Shown here: piece by piece, positions 48,183-60,500 of the stretch | Position numbering within the stretch: position 1 is the stretch's first letter | Layout: the number at the start of each line of letters is the position of its first letter | Source: Kalmusia sp. IMI 367209 | Taxonomy: Eukaryota > Ascomycota > Dothideomycetes > Pleosporales > Didymosphaeriaceae | Reading direction: 5' to 3' | Assembly (NCBI GenBank): GCA_027946365.1 | Contig: JAPEUQ010000001.1 | Coordinates: forward strand, 3,472,001-3,536,000 | DNA: 64,000 nt | Translations under genes and position numbers: made by a program | Notes under the pieces: generated by a model | Told to the model about the DNA's origin: nothing | The model's database searches: none | The model's input: the letters and a program-made list of their open reading frames with translations, nothing else

Positions 48183-49195
48183 CTAACTTAATGCCGTATC
48201 TCCCGCATCCTTGTTCTTCTTTTGCTGCTGCTGCTCCCTCTCAACAGGCGAAGGATAGCTCTTCTTTACTTTTAACAAGGTGTAGTTGATGACATGGCGG
48301 AAACCGTCGCCTTCATGAGCGAAGGTGCAATCCACTTTCTTGCCTAGAACACATATCAGCACAATCTTGAAAACATCAATTGGTGTCCCCTTACATTCAC
48401 CGCGCTCCCAATTCTTGCACATGACACGCTTGCAAGCAATTTCTTTGCCCCTCAGCTCGCAGTTCCTGCATCGTCCTCCTCCACCATTATCGCACGGCCA
48501 TCCTTTGGGGAAACACTGCGTGCAAGGCACGACGATCTCTGCCAGTCTACGCGAAATCCGCTTGGCGGGACGAGTCGACTCGGTGGTACAGTGGTCGGTA
48601 ATGGGAATATGGGAAGCGCGCATGGGATCGAGGGTAGATATCGTAGTGGGAGTAGCTCTGAACCAGGTCAGCAAAGCATAACAGTAATTTCTCGGGCCGC
48701 TACGTGCTTGTAAACATCTTCGTCGCCGCTATCATCTAAGGGCCTCTTTCGAGAGAGGCGGTCCATGCTCGTGTACGTTGCCTCAAGTCGGCTGCGCAGC
48801 ACACAGGCCTGCTCTCGAGACTCCCTAGCTTGCCTCTCAGCATCTCCCTTGTTCCGACGCATCTGAATCATCGTGATGGTCATGCTGGTAACCTCGCTCT
48901 CGAGCACAGCTACACGTGTCTTGAGCTTGGTGTATTTGTCTTCCCGTCCAGCCCGCAACATGAGGATCTTGTAGTTGAGGTCTTCGCACTCACGAGTCTT
49001 CTCCTGTTTATATTTGGCGTGTTGCTCAGAGACGTACTGGCGTGCATTCTCAGCTCTCTCCGCCCGTTCTTCGGCTGCTGCTGCTTGGTTCGTTGCAGTA
49101 GCCGCGCGTTGGTTCGCGCTCGTAAGGCTAGCCTCAAGGTGCTTGATTCGCTCGTGGGCTTCCGCAAGAGCCTTCGGGAGGTACATTGCAGGCAT
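48183..49195 (-). CDS. Coiled-coil protein with C-terminal CCCH zinc finger (splice model incomplete)
   Basis: 5' part: ATG 49195 (MPAMYLP; a second ATG at 49186), then a long coiled coil (LAEAHERIKHLEASLTSANQ, AAAAEERAERAENARQ, LKTRVAVLESEVTSM) and a basic/acidic patch (LSRKRPLDDSGDEDVYKH). 3' part: a Cys-rich segment (PCTQCFPKGWPC, then CRNC) and a CCCH finger. The finger is formed over a 51-nt intron (48394-48344, GTAAGG..TCTAG); spliced it reads CKNWERGEC-KKVD-CTFAH, i.e. C-x7-C-x4-C-x3-H. Between the two parts an intron-like stretch is seen (donor after 48702, TGCTGAC branch, TTCAG acceptor at about 48660), but this join is one base out of phase. Either another acceptor is used, there is a frameshift, or two genes are present (the 3' part has its own ATG at 48623, 129 residues). 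RNA binding is inferred from CCCH. Confidence 0.6.
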
Positions 49196-49973
49196 CGAAG
49201 ATCTGCCGACGTTTCGATCTGCGGATGACACTGAGAAGGCGGAGACTTCTGGAGCGACGGATGCGATTGAAAGTTTGATATGGGCGCTGTGAGGTGACCT
49301 TACAATTCTAAATGAGACCTTGTCAAGAGACCTTGTCAAAAATAATGAGTCGAAATTTTCACAAAGAAACCCTTGAATGGCGCGCGCTGCAGAGTTGTTG
49401 AGGTGCGGGTGGTGCCGGGAGAGAGTTTCTTGCCTGATCCACAAGTGAATGCGAGATCACGTGCACAATAGAGTCGTGCCCAGGAACGTCCAAGCCTGTA
49501 AGTTTCAGGTCCCAAGGGAACAAGACTCCAAGTATTAATGATAGTTCAATTCCAAACCACCCAACGTGAGTATCTACACTATATTTCTATGAAGTTGACT
49601 TGAGTGGTTCTTTTTCGGGGTCGGCGTGAGGACGCGTTAGTCGGCGCGTGTCGCCTGTCCAACTCTACTTCACTTGCTCGCAGTTTTACGGAATCCCATA
49701 CATGCGCTCTAACATCTTCTTTTTAAGCCTCCATCTTCATCGTTGTTGCCAGCGTTTGAGCTGCTTCCACTTCCTGCACCAATGCTCCCGCCGCGTCAAG
49801 CACTTCTGCTGCCAATCCCTAGTATTCCACGTGCGACCAAGGTTGTGGGAATTGCAATCGCCTCACCTCTATCGTCTTCAGCCTCTATCTACTGCTAAAT
49901 TACTCCCAGATGTACGCACATATGTTCGGTTATAGCACATTGACTGATGAATATCATAGCAATCTTCGCCAGT
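49196..49973. other. Divergent promoter region
   Basis: Lies between the two coiled-coil/CCCH genes. It probably contains a 5' UTR intron of the plus-strand gene (GTACGC near 49914 to CATAG at 49959, with CTGAT branch). Confidence 0.45.
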
Positions 49974-50762
49974 ATGATGCAGCCTCATACACTCACTGAT
50001 TCCGAACGCATTGCTGAGCTTGAGGCCAAGAACAAGCGTCTAGAGACGGAGAACCTTCTGCTCCAGCAAGACGCGAAGAATCAGCGCATGTGTGCGCTGA
50101 CGCGCGGACGCATGCTCGCCGAACGCGACAAGAAGATCGAGGAACAAGAGAAGTCAATCAAGGATTGGGACGCGGATTACATGTTCGCCCAAGAGCAGCA
50201 TAACACAGAGATGCAGAGGCGCGACGTCTATGATGCGGAGCAGCGAGCTCTCTATACCGTCCTCAATGACCAACACACCACCATTTGTGCAGCGTACAGT
50301 GAGGAGAAGGATCGACGCGAAGAGCTAGAGAGCGAGAATGTGTACCTCAATGCCAAGGTCAACGCCCTTGAGGTCGAGGCCAAGATTAACGAGGGCAAGA
50401 TCGCTTCCCAGGACATGGTGATTGCGTACAAGAATAGTACCATTGCGAATCAGAACAAGCTGCTCAGCCGTACCGTAAAGGGCGACATCACAGTGGGCGA
50501 GCTAGCGCAGCAGTTCTCCGCCGCCAACTTAGAAGAAGAGCATGTCCATAAGCGTGCGAAAGCCGAGGACGCTCCTAAGCCTGCAAAGGAGCTCAGCGAC
50601 CAGGGTAAGGCCCTGGTAGCTCAGAATATCTGCCCGGCATACTACAATGGTCGCTGCCGCTATAGTGCCAATAAGTGTCCCTATCGACATGTGGCTAGGG
50701 ACAAGAACAACAAACCGGATACTCCTCAGCCTGTGTCGATGGAGGGCCACTCATTTGCTTGA
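49974..50762 (+). CDS. Coiled-coil protein with C-terminal CCCH zinc finger
   Basis: Start taken at ATG 49974 (MMQPHTLTDSERIAELE, better context); the same frame opens at ATG 49947, but that ATG lies within a probable 5' UTR intron. About 262 residues. The first 180 are a nearly continuous coiled coil with clear heptads (RIAELEAKNKRLETENLLL, REELESENVYLNAKVNALEV). A linker with a basic patch (HVHKRAKAEDAPKPAK) precedes one CCCH finger, CPAYYNGRCRYSANKCPYRH, spacing C-x7-C-x6-C-x3-H. CCCH fingers of this spacing usually bind single-stranded RNA, and the coil suggests a dimer. Its neighbour on the minus strand has the same layout, and the broken gene at 15.6 kb resembles the coil. No close named family. 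No introns in the coding part. Confidence 0.75.
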   Translation: MMQPHTLTDSERIAELEAKNKRLETENLLLQQDAKNQRMCALTRGRMLAERDKKIEEQEKSIKDWDADYMFAQEQHNTEMQRRDVYDAEQRALYTVLNDQHTTICAAYSEEKDRREELESENVYLNAKVNALEVEAKINEGKIASQDMVIAYKNSTIANQNKLLSRTVKGDITVGELAQQFSAANLEEEHVHKRAKAEDAPKPAKELSDQGKALVAQNICPAYYNGRCRYSANKCPYRHVARDKNNKPDTPQPVSMEGHSFA

Positions 50763-52336
50763 ATAGTAGTTTCACCTCAGCTATCTGATACGCGAATAGA
50801 CTTGTGAGACTAATGTCCTTCTCTTATAGTGTCCTAGTTCTGGCCTGCAGTCCGATTTGGTACATGAGTACATGGAGCGTGGAGGCATAGCGGTGTAAGG
50901 AGAGATGGTGGGCATTTGGGTTTTTACAGGTAGATCTAGGCAGCGTGGTCAGGTATATCCATTGGCATTCAGGTCACAACTATCTCAATGGACCGATACA
51001 CGCGTCCGAAGAAAGGATCGAGACATCGAAAATAATCATGGTATCTCTTGACTGTGCTTTCGTCTTTGTATACTTCACAGCGGGACTGATGACGCATAAG
51101 ACAATGCTTAAGGCGAATCGCACCACTCACGCGTGCTAGTATGCGACCGCAGACATTGCTTTGGCACTTGAAGAGGCGCCGGCTTGTAGATAACATGTTA
51201 GCAAGTATACGCCTCCATAGTTGAAAGATTCATGAGCATCAAAACATGACCCTCATAAATTAGTGACCACTCTGAAAGCACTAATATCTTTCTACTACCA
51301 CCATCTATAGTTTGAGTAGTGCTTGCATTAACACTAAAATCGCTCTCTACTCCGTGGTAGCTCTTCATAGACTCCGATGCCGCCTTCATACTCACAATGG
51401 TGCGTAATTCAAAGCGCACATATGGTTGCCATCACATGCGAGCTACAAGTGAATTAGATGACACAATTCTGACCTCGATCGGACACCGACTCATGCACAC
51501 CCACACTTCACGGAAGTTTCAAACGAACGCATACTCAGCACATCCCAGGGTGCAACACACCGATGAGGTTAACAGGACACATTAGCTACGCAAAGTGTCC
51601 TCTATAAGCTCCACAGCCTACACTTGTTTGAAGTTCAAATATTCTGACAGTGTCGCTCGGCCTACCTGCCCACAAAAGCATGACAGCTGCAGGACATTTT
51701 TTACACAGCACCAAGACTTTGCACTCCTGCAGGGACTACGCACGTCGCTGGTCCCCGAAGCGGGCCGCAAAGACTTCCACTCTACGGCAGGCAGAAACCG
51801 GGGCCCCGTTCAGGCATCGCAAAGTCACTTACATGCCGGTCGCCACGCCCAGGCGCATGCCATGCCAACGACATGCACGAAGGCGACGCGAAGTGAAGAC
51901 TCTGCACCCAACAATAGGTCTGCTACGTCAACGTACAGCAACGGCTCGTGGGGAGCAGCAGATCATGTGTACTGATTGAACGGTGAGTGCATGGGGCGCC
52001 ACTAGAAATGACTCGCGCAAACGGCGGCATGCTCCCGACGGAAAGGGAAAGGATGGGATTCGAGGCGGAATCTTTCTACGGCAGATGGAATAATCGGATA
52101 GGGTAGGTCTTTTGCGTGCCGTTTGATGCCGACCTTACCAACAGAGCTTCGTTGAGCGTTGCGCTTCGGGGCAATGTCGTTGCGAGCGTTGACGGGCCGA
52201 CGCGGAGATCGGTCGAGATGACGAACGCACACATACAGCACGCAGGCCGCAGAATCTTTGTGCAGAAAGCCATTGATGGTGGTGCCCAAGCAGGGGTAGG
52301 TATTGGTAGGGTTGGAGCAGCCCCAGGGTACCAGGC

Positions 52337-52370
52337 ATGGTCACCTGGGTGATATGGTCAGCTGGGTGAT
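52337..52370 (+). repeat. 17-bp tandem duplication
   Basis: Two copies of ATGGTCACCTGGGTGAT, the second with one change (AGC for ACC), at 52337-52353 and 52354-52370. Confidence 0.85.
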
Positions 52371-55300
52371 TAGCCCATTAATTCCCAAACGTCTGCCAAT
52401 CAGCGAATAAATCACTGATGAATTTCCAGAATCCGGAAAGTCGATATTTGTTCGGCGACTGATTTGTATACGACTTTTGCGATATTCGCCTCCGTGGTCA
52501 GCTTGACAGCTCTTCTTATTAGCTGGCCGTATTGCTAACAAGGGGCCTTTGTCTCTTGAAAAGGTCGTTGCCGCAACTCTCCGGGTCCTGAGGACTAAAA
52601 CAGCATTAGTCAACCCTCCGTCCCCAGACCAGAGGCTGAGTAGTGGACAGGCCATGAAAGGAGCTAGTGTGTAGTGTTGTGTGGGGAAGGCGCGATGTGG
52701 TGCTTCGGGAACGGCAAACAGGCCATAACCGAACGTGGCCGACATAGGGCCGAATCAGACATGTCGGATCGTGGCGCTGCAGGCACTCGCCTATACAGCC
52801 ACGGAAGACTGTCCGAGGTCGACTTACTGCCGGAGAACAGCGATCGTACCTGTAAAGGGCTTAACAAAAAGGAACACCGATGATCGATGTTGCAGCCGCG
52901 TTCTTTTCGTGCATTGCGCTGGGCGTTCTGGATGGAGTCCATCGGGACGGGAAGGCGCGAGATGGCTTGACAAATTGGCGTGAGTCCTGCGTTTTGGAAA
53001 GATTGCAGTCATCATGTAGCCGCTCGAGTGGAGTTCTGGGTGGGTTCGTGGATTTGTTTCGCAAGCACTTTGGGTAGCTTCCGAGGACACCAAAGCGGAA
53101 TTAGTGAATTTAGCGCCTGGGCGCTTCTCGACCCTGGAATGCACCAGGTCACATACAGGATTCAAAGGAATTGCAATATACACTTCATTCGCCTGGGAGT
53201 GGTTCCGCCGGTTCTCGAGGCTGCACGTTGCTTCCAAACCGCCAAACAGGCTACGAAACACCAGGTAGCGATTCAGGCTCGAAATGGAACCCTGGGGTAG
53301 GTTGCCAGGTTATCCATGGGAGTGCAAAGGAGTGCAAGGGCGTGCAATACTGCAGTCATGAGATACTTCGTAAAGGTAGCCGCCGCCTGCATGGACAAGA
53401 GGTACCAGCGTTTCATAAGCTTCGGCGAAAGACGCCGCATCATACAGCGCAGCGCGTTGATAGAGCTTCCATTTTTCTTCGAGTCTCCTGTCAATCTTAC
53501 GGCCAAACGATGATCAGGCCCATGCACGCTGTTCGCACTGAATAGATAGCGTTCGCGTAGCAATGTACAGCTACCACATGGTGGTGTGATAGGTTGGCAT
53601 GAAGCTGGCCAGCTGCAGCAATTTGCTCCGTCAGATTGAGCTGGCGGGGTGGTGGGGCAGGGCTCGTCTGGTGGGGTGAAGGGCGGATTGCCTCTCTTGG
53701 ACAAGCTGTGCGCCTTTCGCGAGCATGCACGGGAGCAAATGCTCGTCATTGCAGATGCGTCTGCAGATATGCTCATCTTTGTCCCACCCCATGTGGCTTT
53801 TCTCATGAAGTCGAAAGCACAATGGCATTATGTCGTCATGCGCCTGGCTTTCTCGTCGAGGCGGAAGGCTCCAGTGCCATGGTTGTTGCTGCGACCTAAA
53901 GCTCCCTAGCTCGCAGGAACACATCATAGGGCCCATGGACCGCCGTAGCTAAGCGCAGTTGTAGCCGTTGCATCGCCACGGTGCTGCACAACCCTTGCGC
54001 CTGCGCATCACTCTCACGCGTTTTTGTGATAGAGGGCCTGTTAGGTGACGTCTTTGGTGGCGAGAGCTCACTGCCGTTCTGCGAGCGTGCAAGGCCAGGG
54101 TGTAGACAGAGTAGATCTGTCGACCTTGTGATCAGCTAATTGCTTGGAGGAAGCCGTCTACGTCAATCGAATACTTGTCGAAGAACAATCGAAGCATCAG
54201 ATTTGCCACGATGCGCTTCAGCCTCACACCACGTAGTTATCATGGGCGCAAGGCATTATAGATTCGTAAAGTGACGTATTTGTCAATGGAAGATCAGGCA
54301 ACAAATGATTCCGACAAGTCGTGCAAGTTTTTTCAGAGGTTGCTCGCCACGTTTGCTGGGGGACTGATGGACAAGATCGCTCGCTAGGGGACTGCGATGG
54401 TCGATCTTTGAAAATGCCCGCGGACAAGCATTCCTATCTTCTACTATTTTCGGATCGACCCTGGGCGTGGATTGAACGGCACAGGAAAGATCAACTACGG
54501 CGACAGAAGTGCCCGGTGCGATCAGCTAAATTCCGAACACTCGTCACGGTTGCGCGAATTACGACGTCCGGTATGGCTGTGCAAGGTGTGGCAGCCACGA
54601 TGCCCAGGAGCTGCATGGCGGACGCTTGGGCGAAGCGAGGAGGGCTTCGCTGCCGCCAGAATCCGATGGTTATCTGGGAGCGAATGTCGCCATACGTAAT
54701 GGTGCCTTGAAGCTCGTGGCATGGTAGAATCAGCGAGCGCTGTATGGCTGGAGGATGGCGCCGCGGCCTCGCCAGCTCGAAGGGTCAGAAGCGTCAGAAG
54801 CGTCATGTGGTGTCGAACCCGCAATGGCAGCTGGAGCTATTGCTGCAACGCAGACACGGTTTTGTGTGGGTACCGGAGGCTGGAGTCCACGGAGCGCGCC
54901 CAGCAAGTGACGGCGCATGCGCGATCATATTCGGGCACAAGCCTGGGGCCCTCAAGAGAGGAGCGCTCAGGCACGCATCTCGAAACGTTCATTTCGAAGA
55001 GTCGTGCTTGCAGCGGCCAAGGAACGAGGGACGAGGAGGGACGAGGGACCAGAGCGTGCGATCAGCAATTGACAGCGGACGGTCCAGGCGTCGAGCGCAT
55101 GCAAGCGAACGAATCAGCGCTGCAGCGCACGGACCATCTTCCCCAGACTGTGGACGAAGGCGGCTAGTGCAGCGCTGGTCATGCGTCGCGAGATGGACAG
55201 GGCACCGCACGCTCCTTGGCCTGCCGCTTTGCAGTTCCGATCCAAGCTCCCATAAACATTGTCTGCTTCCCCAGATTCCGTGCCCACGGAGATCCGTAAA

Positions 55301-56290
55301 GCTGACATTGTGTGACCACAGCCGGCCTTTGTAGGATGGCACTCGTGGTACCAAACGAGCGGTTCCGTCTTCCTCGCGGCGACAAGGTGGAATGGGCGAC
55401 CTTGTTGTGGCTGTTTCCGACGTTGGATGCCTGTCTCAAGGGACCAGGGAGCTGATGCAGCGCCTGGCCTTTCACAGCACCACGATTAATTCCGTGGCAG
55501 GGGCCAAGAGGATATGAAGCTCGATCTCGGGAAGCCAGAGCAGCGTCCGAACCGCGCCATTACCCGAGTGACACTGGGCCCTCGCACTGGCTCCAGCGAG
55601 CGCAGGCTTGGGGGACGGTCGTGGCCGCGATGGGCCATATTAATTGCTGCTCGCCAACTGAGGCCAGGCCAATCTACGTCCAGCGCGGCGAGATGAAATG
55701 CTTCCTGTACGGAGCGCAAAGAGGTTGCACGGCTCGATAGTGTGCAGCTGCTAGGGACGGCCGGCGAGGATACAATACGGAGCATACGGCGTAGTCAGAC
55801 ACGGTCGCGTTCTGTTCGCGATGCCATGACTGGGCCGAGGCACGTCAGCCTAGAGCTGCAGCGGCGGCGGAAGCACGCAGCATACAGCACTCGTCGAGCT
55901 CTGTAGTTGCAAGCTTGTCAGGGCTGCTCCAGCCAAGGGCTGCCGACTTCCGGGGGGGTTCGTCGACCGCGGCGGTGGGCCGCTGATAGTCGCGATCAGC
56001 GAGCGCGCGCGGCCATCGACTGCTCAAGCTCGTCGCGGCGTCCATCGTTGCCCTTCACGGCGCGCCAGCAAAGACGCTGCAGCTCGGGATCATATCGGGC
56101 GGCGTGGGCGCCAGACCCTTTCGATGCTGGCCAGGATGCCCATCCCTGCAACGGCGCGCATGCTGTAAACGTTGTCGACGACGTACTGTGTAAAGTAACG
56201 CGCTGGCGTACTGAACAGGACCCGACCTGAACGCTGCGCCAAACGGCGGGCTGCAGGCCGCGAGAGGCCGCCAGCGGCGTTGGAGCCCTA

Positions 56291-56325
56291 CCCTGCCCTG
56301 CCCTGCCCTGCCCTGCCCTGCCCTG
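56291..56325 (+). repeat. CCCTG minisatellite
   Basis: Seven perfect CCCTG units in the GC-rich region upstream of the C2H2 regulator. Confidence 0.95.
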
Positions 56326-56786
56326 TCGCCCGCGCTGGCTCGCGACGGGGGTGTCGCTGCGGCCACTGGTGTCTTTTGTCATGCAACAGCGCGAAAGCGA
56401 CCTGGCTGGACGGATTATGAGTACCGGCCCTGGGGGATCTGCTTACAACGGGCGAGCGAACGCCTCTTACTCCAGGCGTTGCCGCAGAATACCTTTGACC
56501 GTCGCAGCTCAAGCTCAGCGGGCTTTGTACCTTTTCCTCGCACCCTCGCGCCCCGTATCCCACCAGGTCAGCAATTGGCGGGGACTGGTTTGTGCACCGT
56601 TCGCTGCCCCGGATTCTACCTCTTCGCGCCGGCCAATCAGCTTCGCCGAAATCGAGAGCTCTGCCCGCCCGCCGTGAGCTGCACAGTCTGGACTGGCGGC
56701 TTCGAACGGACCCGTGCAAAAGGTGTGCAGCAGGCCAACGGCAGCATCGCCAGGCTACCAGAGCAGACGCAGGCGAGGCTGGGACG

Positions 56787-56808
56787 CAGCAGCAGCAGCA
56801 GCAGCAGC
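56787..56808 (+). repeat. CAG trinucleotide repeat
   Basis: About seven CAG units in non-coding DNA upstream of the C2H2 regulator. Confidence 0.9.
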
Positions 56809-57451
56809 GCTGTCCAACGTTGTGTGTGCATCGCTGCCAACAGCTCCACGAGCGCTCCCCTCGCACCGGGACACTGGCCTAGGGCACGGAAACGCCCGTC
56901 CACACACGCTCGTCGTCGTGAATCCAGGCCGGCTGCTCTAGCACCAGTTCGCAGGCGTCCATCCACTCCGTCCCGTGGCTAGCCAGGTCGTCTCCTTCCC
57001 ACGCTGGCGTTTCGTACTCTGCCTTCTCTTGACCTCTTGACCCGACCCGCAGCGCCAGCCATTCGCCACCCAACGGCTATCAATTCTTCCTTTCTCTTGC
57101 GAAGCTCTGCTGTCACTTTGTTGCCGCCCTTCACCTCGGGCCCATTGACTGCACCCTTCCGTGCTGCAGACCGTGGTTCACCCGCTGGTGCCCCGAGGCC
57201 CACCTCGTCGCCGTCTATAGCATCGACGCACACAGCAGTCGTGTGTGCATGGTAGGCGCTCTGCTTGTTCGCCCGTCTCTCACGGCTCCTGCTGACGTAG
57301 GTGTGCTGAGAGCAGCGTCCTTGTCCTAGGGGTGGTTCTTTGTTTACGCCGAAGCTCCAAGCTCGCCTGCCGTCGTAGCTTCCTCAGCTCAACAGGCGCC
57401 TGCTCGGGTTGCACCACGACTCCCCGCACTCCGGAAGCTGTTGCGGGAGTG

Positions 57452-57475
57452 TCTCTCTCTCTCTCTCTCTCTCTC
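57452..57475 (+). repeat. CT microsatellite in the probable leader
   Basis: A run of about twelve CT units lies 100 bp before the regulator's ATG, probably in its promoter or 5' UTR. CT tracts are common near fungal transcription starts. Confidence 0.9.
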
Positions 57476-57575
57476 CGTGCAGAGTCATCCACTCTCCCTC
57501 TCCCTGGACGCTCGCAGCCGGTCGCGGCGTACGGATCCAGGCCTGAGGTGACACCAGACCCATAACTTGTCGAGC

Positions 57576-60500
57576 ATGCCCACCGAGGCCGACGCCAGCA
57601 CCATGGGGCCTGCAGCTGTCTCCAGCAATTCTTCGAGCACTGCCAGCAGCGGCAATGGTACGCCTTCCATGTCAATTGCAGTGAACGCGTGACTGACCAC
57701 AAGTACCCGAACATAGCTTCCGTCCAAACTGCCAAACCCGACTCCTCCCAAGCCCAAACCACCAACACCACGTCCTTGCCCCCGCCCAAGACCGACAAGC
57801 CGCGGCCGCATGTGTGCGGGACGTGCCAACGCTCCTTCGCCCGCCTCGAACATCTAAAGCGCCACGAGCGCTCACACACCAAGGAGAAGCCTTTCGAATG
57901 CCCGCAATGTACACGATGCTTTGCGCGGCGGGACCTGCTCCTGCGACACCAACAGAAGCTGCACCAGCAGGGCGCCACTTCCTCGCGGCCACGCACCGGG
58001 CGGAGGGAAAGCACCACCGGTTTGCCTCCAAATAGCGCCGCCAGGGTCCGCAAGAACTCCGTTGCAAGCAGTGTCGGCGGCCCATCAGGCGTTACCGCCT
58101 CCATGAGGCCGCGCGCCAACACCATCAGCCATGTCGATCCCGCTGCGCTAAACAGTCTGCTCGCGTCGCACAATGTCTCGCTGGGGAGGGGCGGCGGCCA
58201 TCCCGGCCACTCTCATCACGCAAGCCTGTCCGGACTCGGAGGTCCTCACGCGTTTGATTACCGGGGCATGTCAACTGTAATGGGTGCCCATGGGCAGCAT
58301 CACGGACTACCGAAACTCGACACTCACCTGGGCCTTGGCATGGGTGGTGGGCTGCGGACAGCACCCATTCCAGGATTTGGTCCAGACGAGTTTGAACTGG
58401 AGAAGTTTTTTGGTCCCTCTGGCTCGACAATCAATCCCAATCAACTGCATCATTTTAACGCAGGCATGGGGAATGCGCAATCACCCTTCAACGTATTTGG
58501 GAACCCTTTCGCAGCTAACGCCATTGATGAAGATGATATTGCTTGGAGTGCCGGCCTGGACAACTCTATGATGTTTCCCGGGCCTACCGATGCCGTGGGT
58601 GACGGATCTTCTCCTTCTGCGATCAGCACCACCAGTCAAAGCGGGTTCAGCGAAGTCATGGTAGATGGGTCTGGACAGCCGACGACCACACCCATGTGGC
58701 ATCAACCACTGGTTACCCATACAAGCATGAACCCAGCAGGATTTACTTTGGATGCCATGGCACCTGTATTTCCAGAGCTCATGATGAATACAGTCTCCCC
58801 GAAGGATCTAGCAGATCAAGGTGCGCCGGCTGATTTCTACCTGTCAACACCCCCAGCACTTTCTACCATGAGCCCTACTGCAGGTATTCCGGGTATGCCG
58901 AATCAGTACTTCCAACCTCCGATCACTTTCAATTCTGATTCCGGCAGCATATCATCTTCGTCAATAAACGGTAGCGCCAGGCATAGTTCTGTTACCTCTG
59001 TATCCACTGATACTTTGACGGATGCCACTAGGCAAGCATTGGTGTTGAACTTGTCCCAAGCGCTTGGATACGGGAATCCACAACGCAAATATTCTCAACC
59101 GCAGATCAGTTCACCGCTGTCTACAAATACGGTGAAAGGCCCAAATCAAGTCGCTTCACTCCCGAGCACGATGGATCTTCAGCGTTACGTCAACGCTTAC
59201 ATTCAGTATTTCCATCCTCACCTCCCGTTTCTGCATATTCCTACGCTTTCTTTCGATACGCCGGCATACACTCATCACCTCCGGAACGCGGGTAACCTCA
59301 ACCATGATGGTATGGTGGGTGGTGGCGGTTGTCTGATTCTCGCCATGGCAGCCATCGGTGCTCTTTATGAGTTCGAACATGTTGTCGCCAAAGACCTCTT
59401 CGAATCTGCCAAGAAAATGATACTGTTCTATTTGGACGAGCGTCGCCGTGCTGGCTTGTCGGCTGCCGTCAACGGGTCGAGCACCAACGGTGATTCCGTC
59501 AACAAGCCTCCCCTATGGTTAGTTCAGGCGATGGCACTGAATCTAATCTTCGGCCACAATTGCGGCGATAAGACAGCTGCAGATGTCGCAAGCACGCATT
59601 GTGCAGCTCTGGTAAGTCTAGCAAAAGCTGCCGGCCTCGATCGACCCCACGGCGATGGAGCAGCCAATCCCAGCACACCAGGCGATGTAGCCAATGGAGA
59701 CGTCGAAATGGGCGATGGCTCTATGCCACCGGAATTGTCGCAAAGAAGCCCACCAGGGGAGCCTATGGACGAATATGCGCAATGGATCCGATGGAAGAAA
59801 ATCGAAGAGCGGAAACGAACATATTTCGCCGTCTTTTCCATGTCCAGTCTTCTTGTTTCTGCGTACGCACACGCACCGCGGATCCTAAACTCTGAGATCA
59901 GGCTCGACTTGCCATGCGAGGAGGACCTGTGGTCGGTCGACAACCCACAAGCATGGGTTGCCATGGGAGGACCAATGATTGCCCAATCCAAGGGACTTTC
60001 ATTCAACGCAGCAATGACCTACCTGTTGGAAGCGAGTACCCGGCAGCAATCCGAACGAGCTCATGGCTCTTATCAACAAGCATTCGGCGGAGACATGGCT
60101 ATGGGTGAAATCACTGAAAGCGAGATTCGTCCGAGTACTTTCGGATGTTACGTTCTAATCAACGCCCTCCATGTTTACATTTGGGAAACCAGGCAAAGAC
60201 ACACGGGGCGTCTGTGGAAGGCCCACGAGACCGAGGCCATGCATGCGCAGGTCGAGCCTGCACTGAAGGCATGGCAATCAGCCTGGAGGGCCAACCCGAA
60301 CCACAGTATCGAACGACCGAGCCCCTTCGGTCCTTTGGCTGCTGACTGCATTCCGCTCTTGGATTTGGCCTACGTGAGACTCTTTGTGAATCTCAGCCGT
60401 GCGAAAGAATTACTCTGGCAGCGGGACTTCGATGGGATGGCGACAGAACTAGCCAGAGGCGTGGACGTTGTCGCCCACGCGGATGGCAGCCCCGACCGGT

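Larger units (their letters stand above)
50763..57575. other. 6.8 kb gene-poor region upstream of the C2H2 regulator
   Basis: No supported gene. Many open frames exist on both strands, but their composition (Arg, Ser, Ala, Cys rich) is that of GC-rich non-coding DNA. From about 54.7 kb to the regulator the sequence becomes GC-rich and carries simple repeats (CCCTG, CAG and CT tracts) and a GACGAGG-type repeat near 55023-55050. Part of it is probably a long leader and promoter of the regulator. Confidence 0.5.

Noticed and set aside
54721..55334. Overlapping long frames in the GC-rich region
   Set aside because: Several frames on both strands are open at once because of base composition. None has domain signals or splice support.
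57280..58173. 297-codon minus-strand frame overlapping the regulator start
   Set aside because: Antisense of the zinc-finger exon; its apparent length comes from the GC-rich coding strand.
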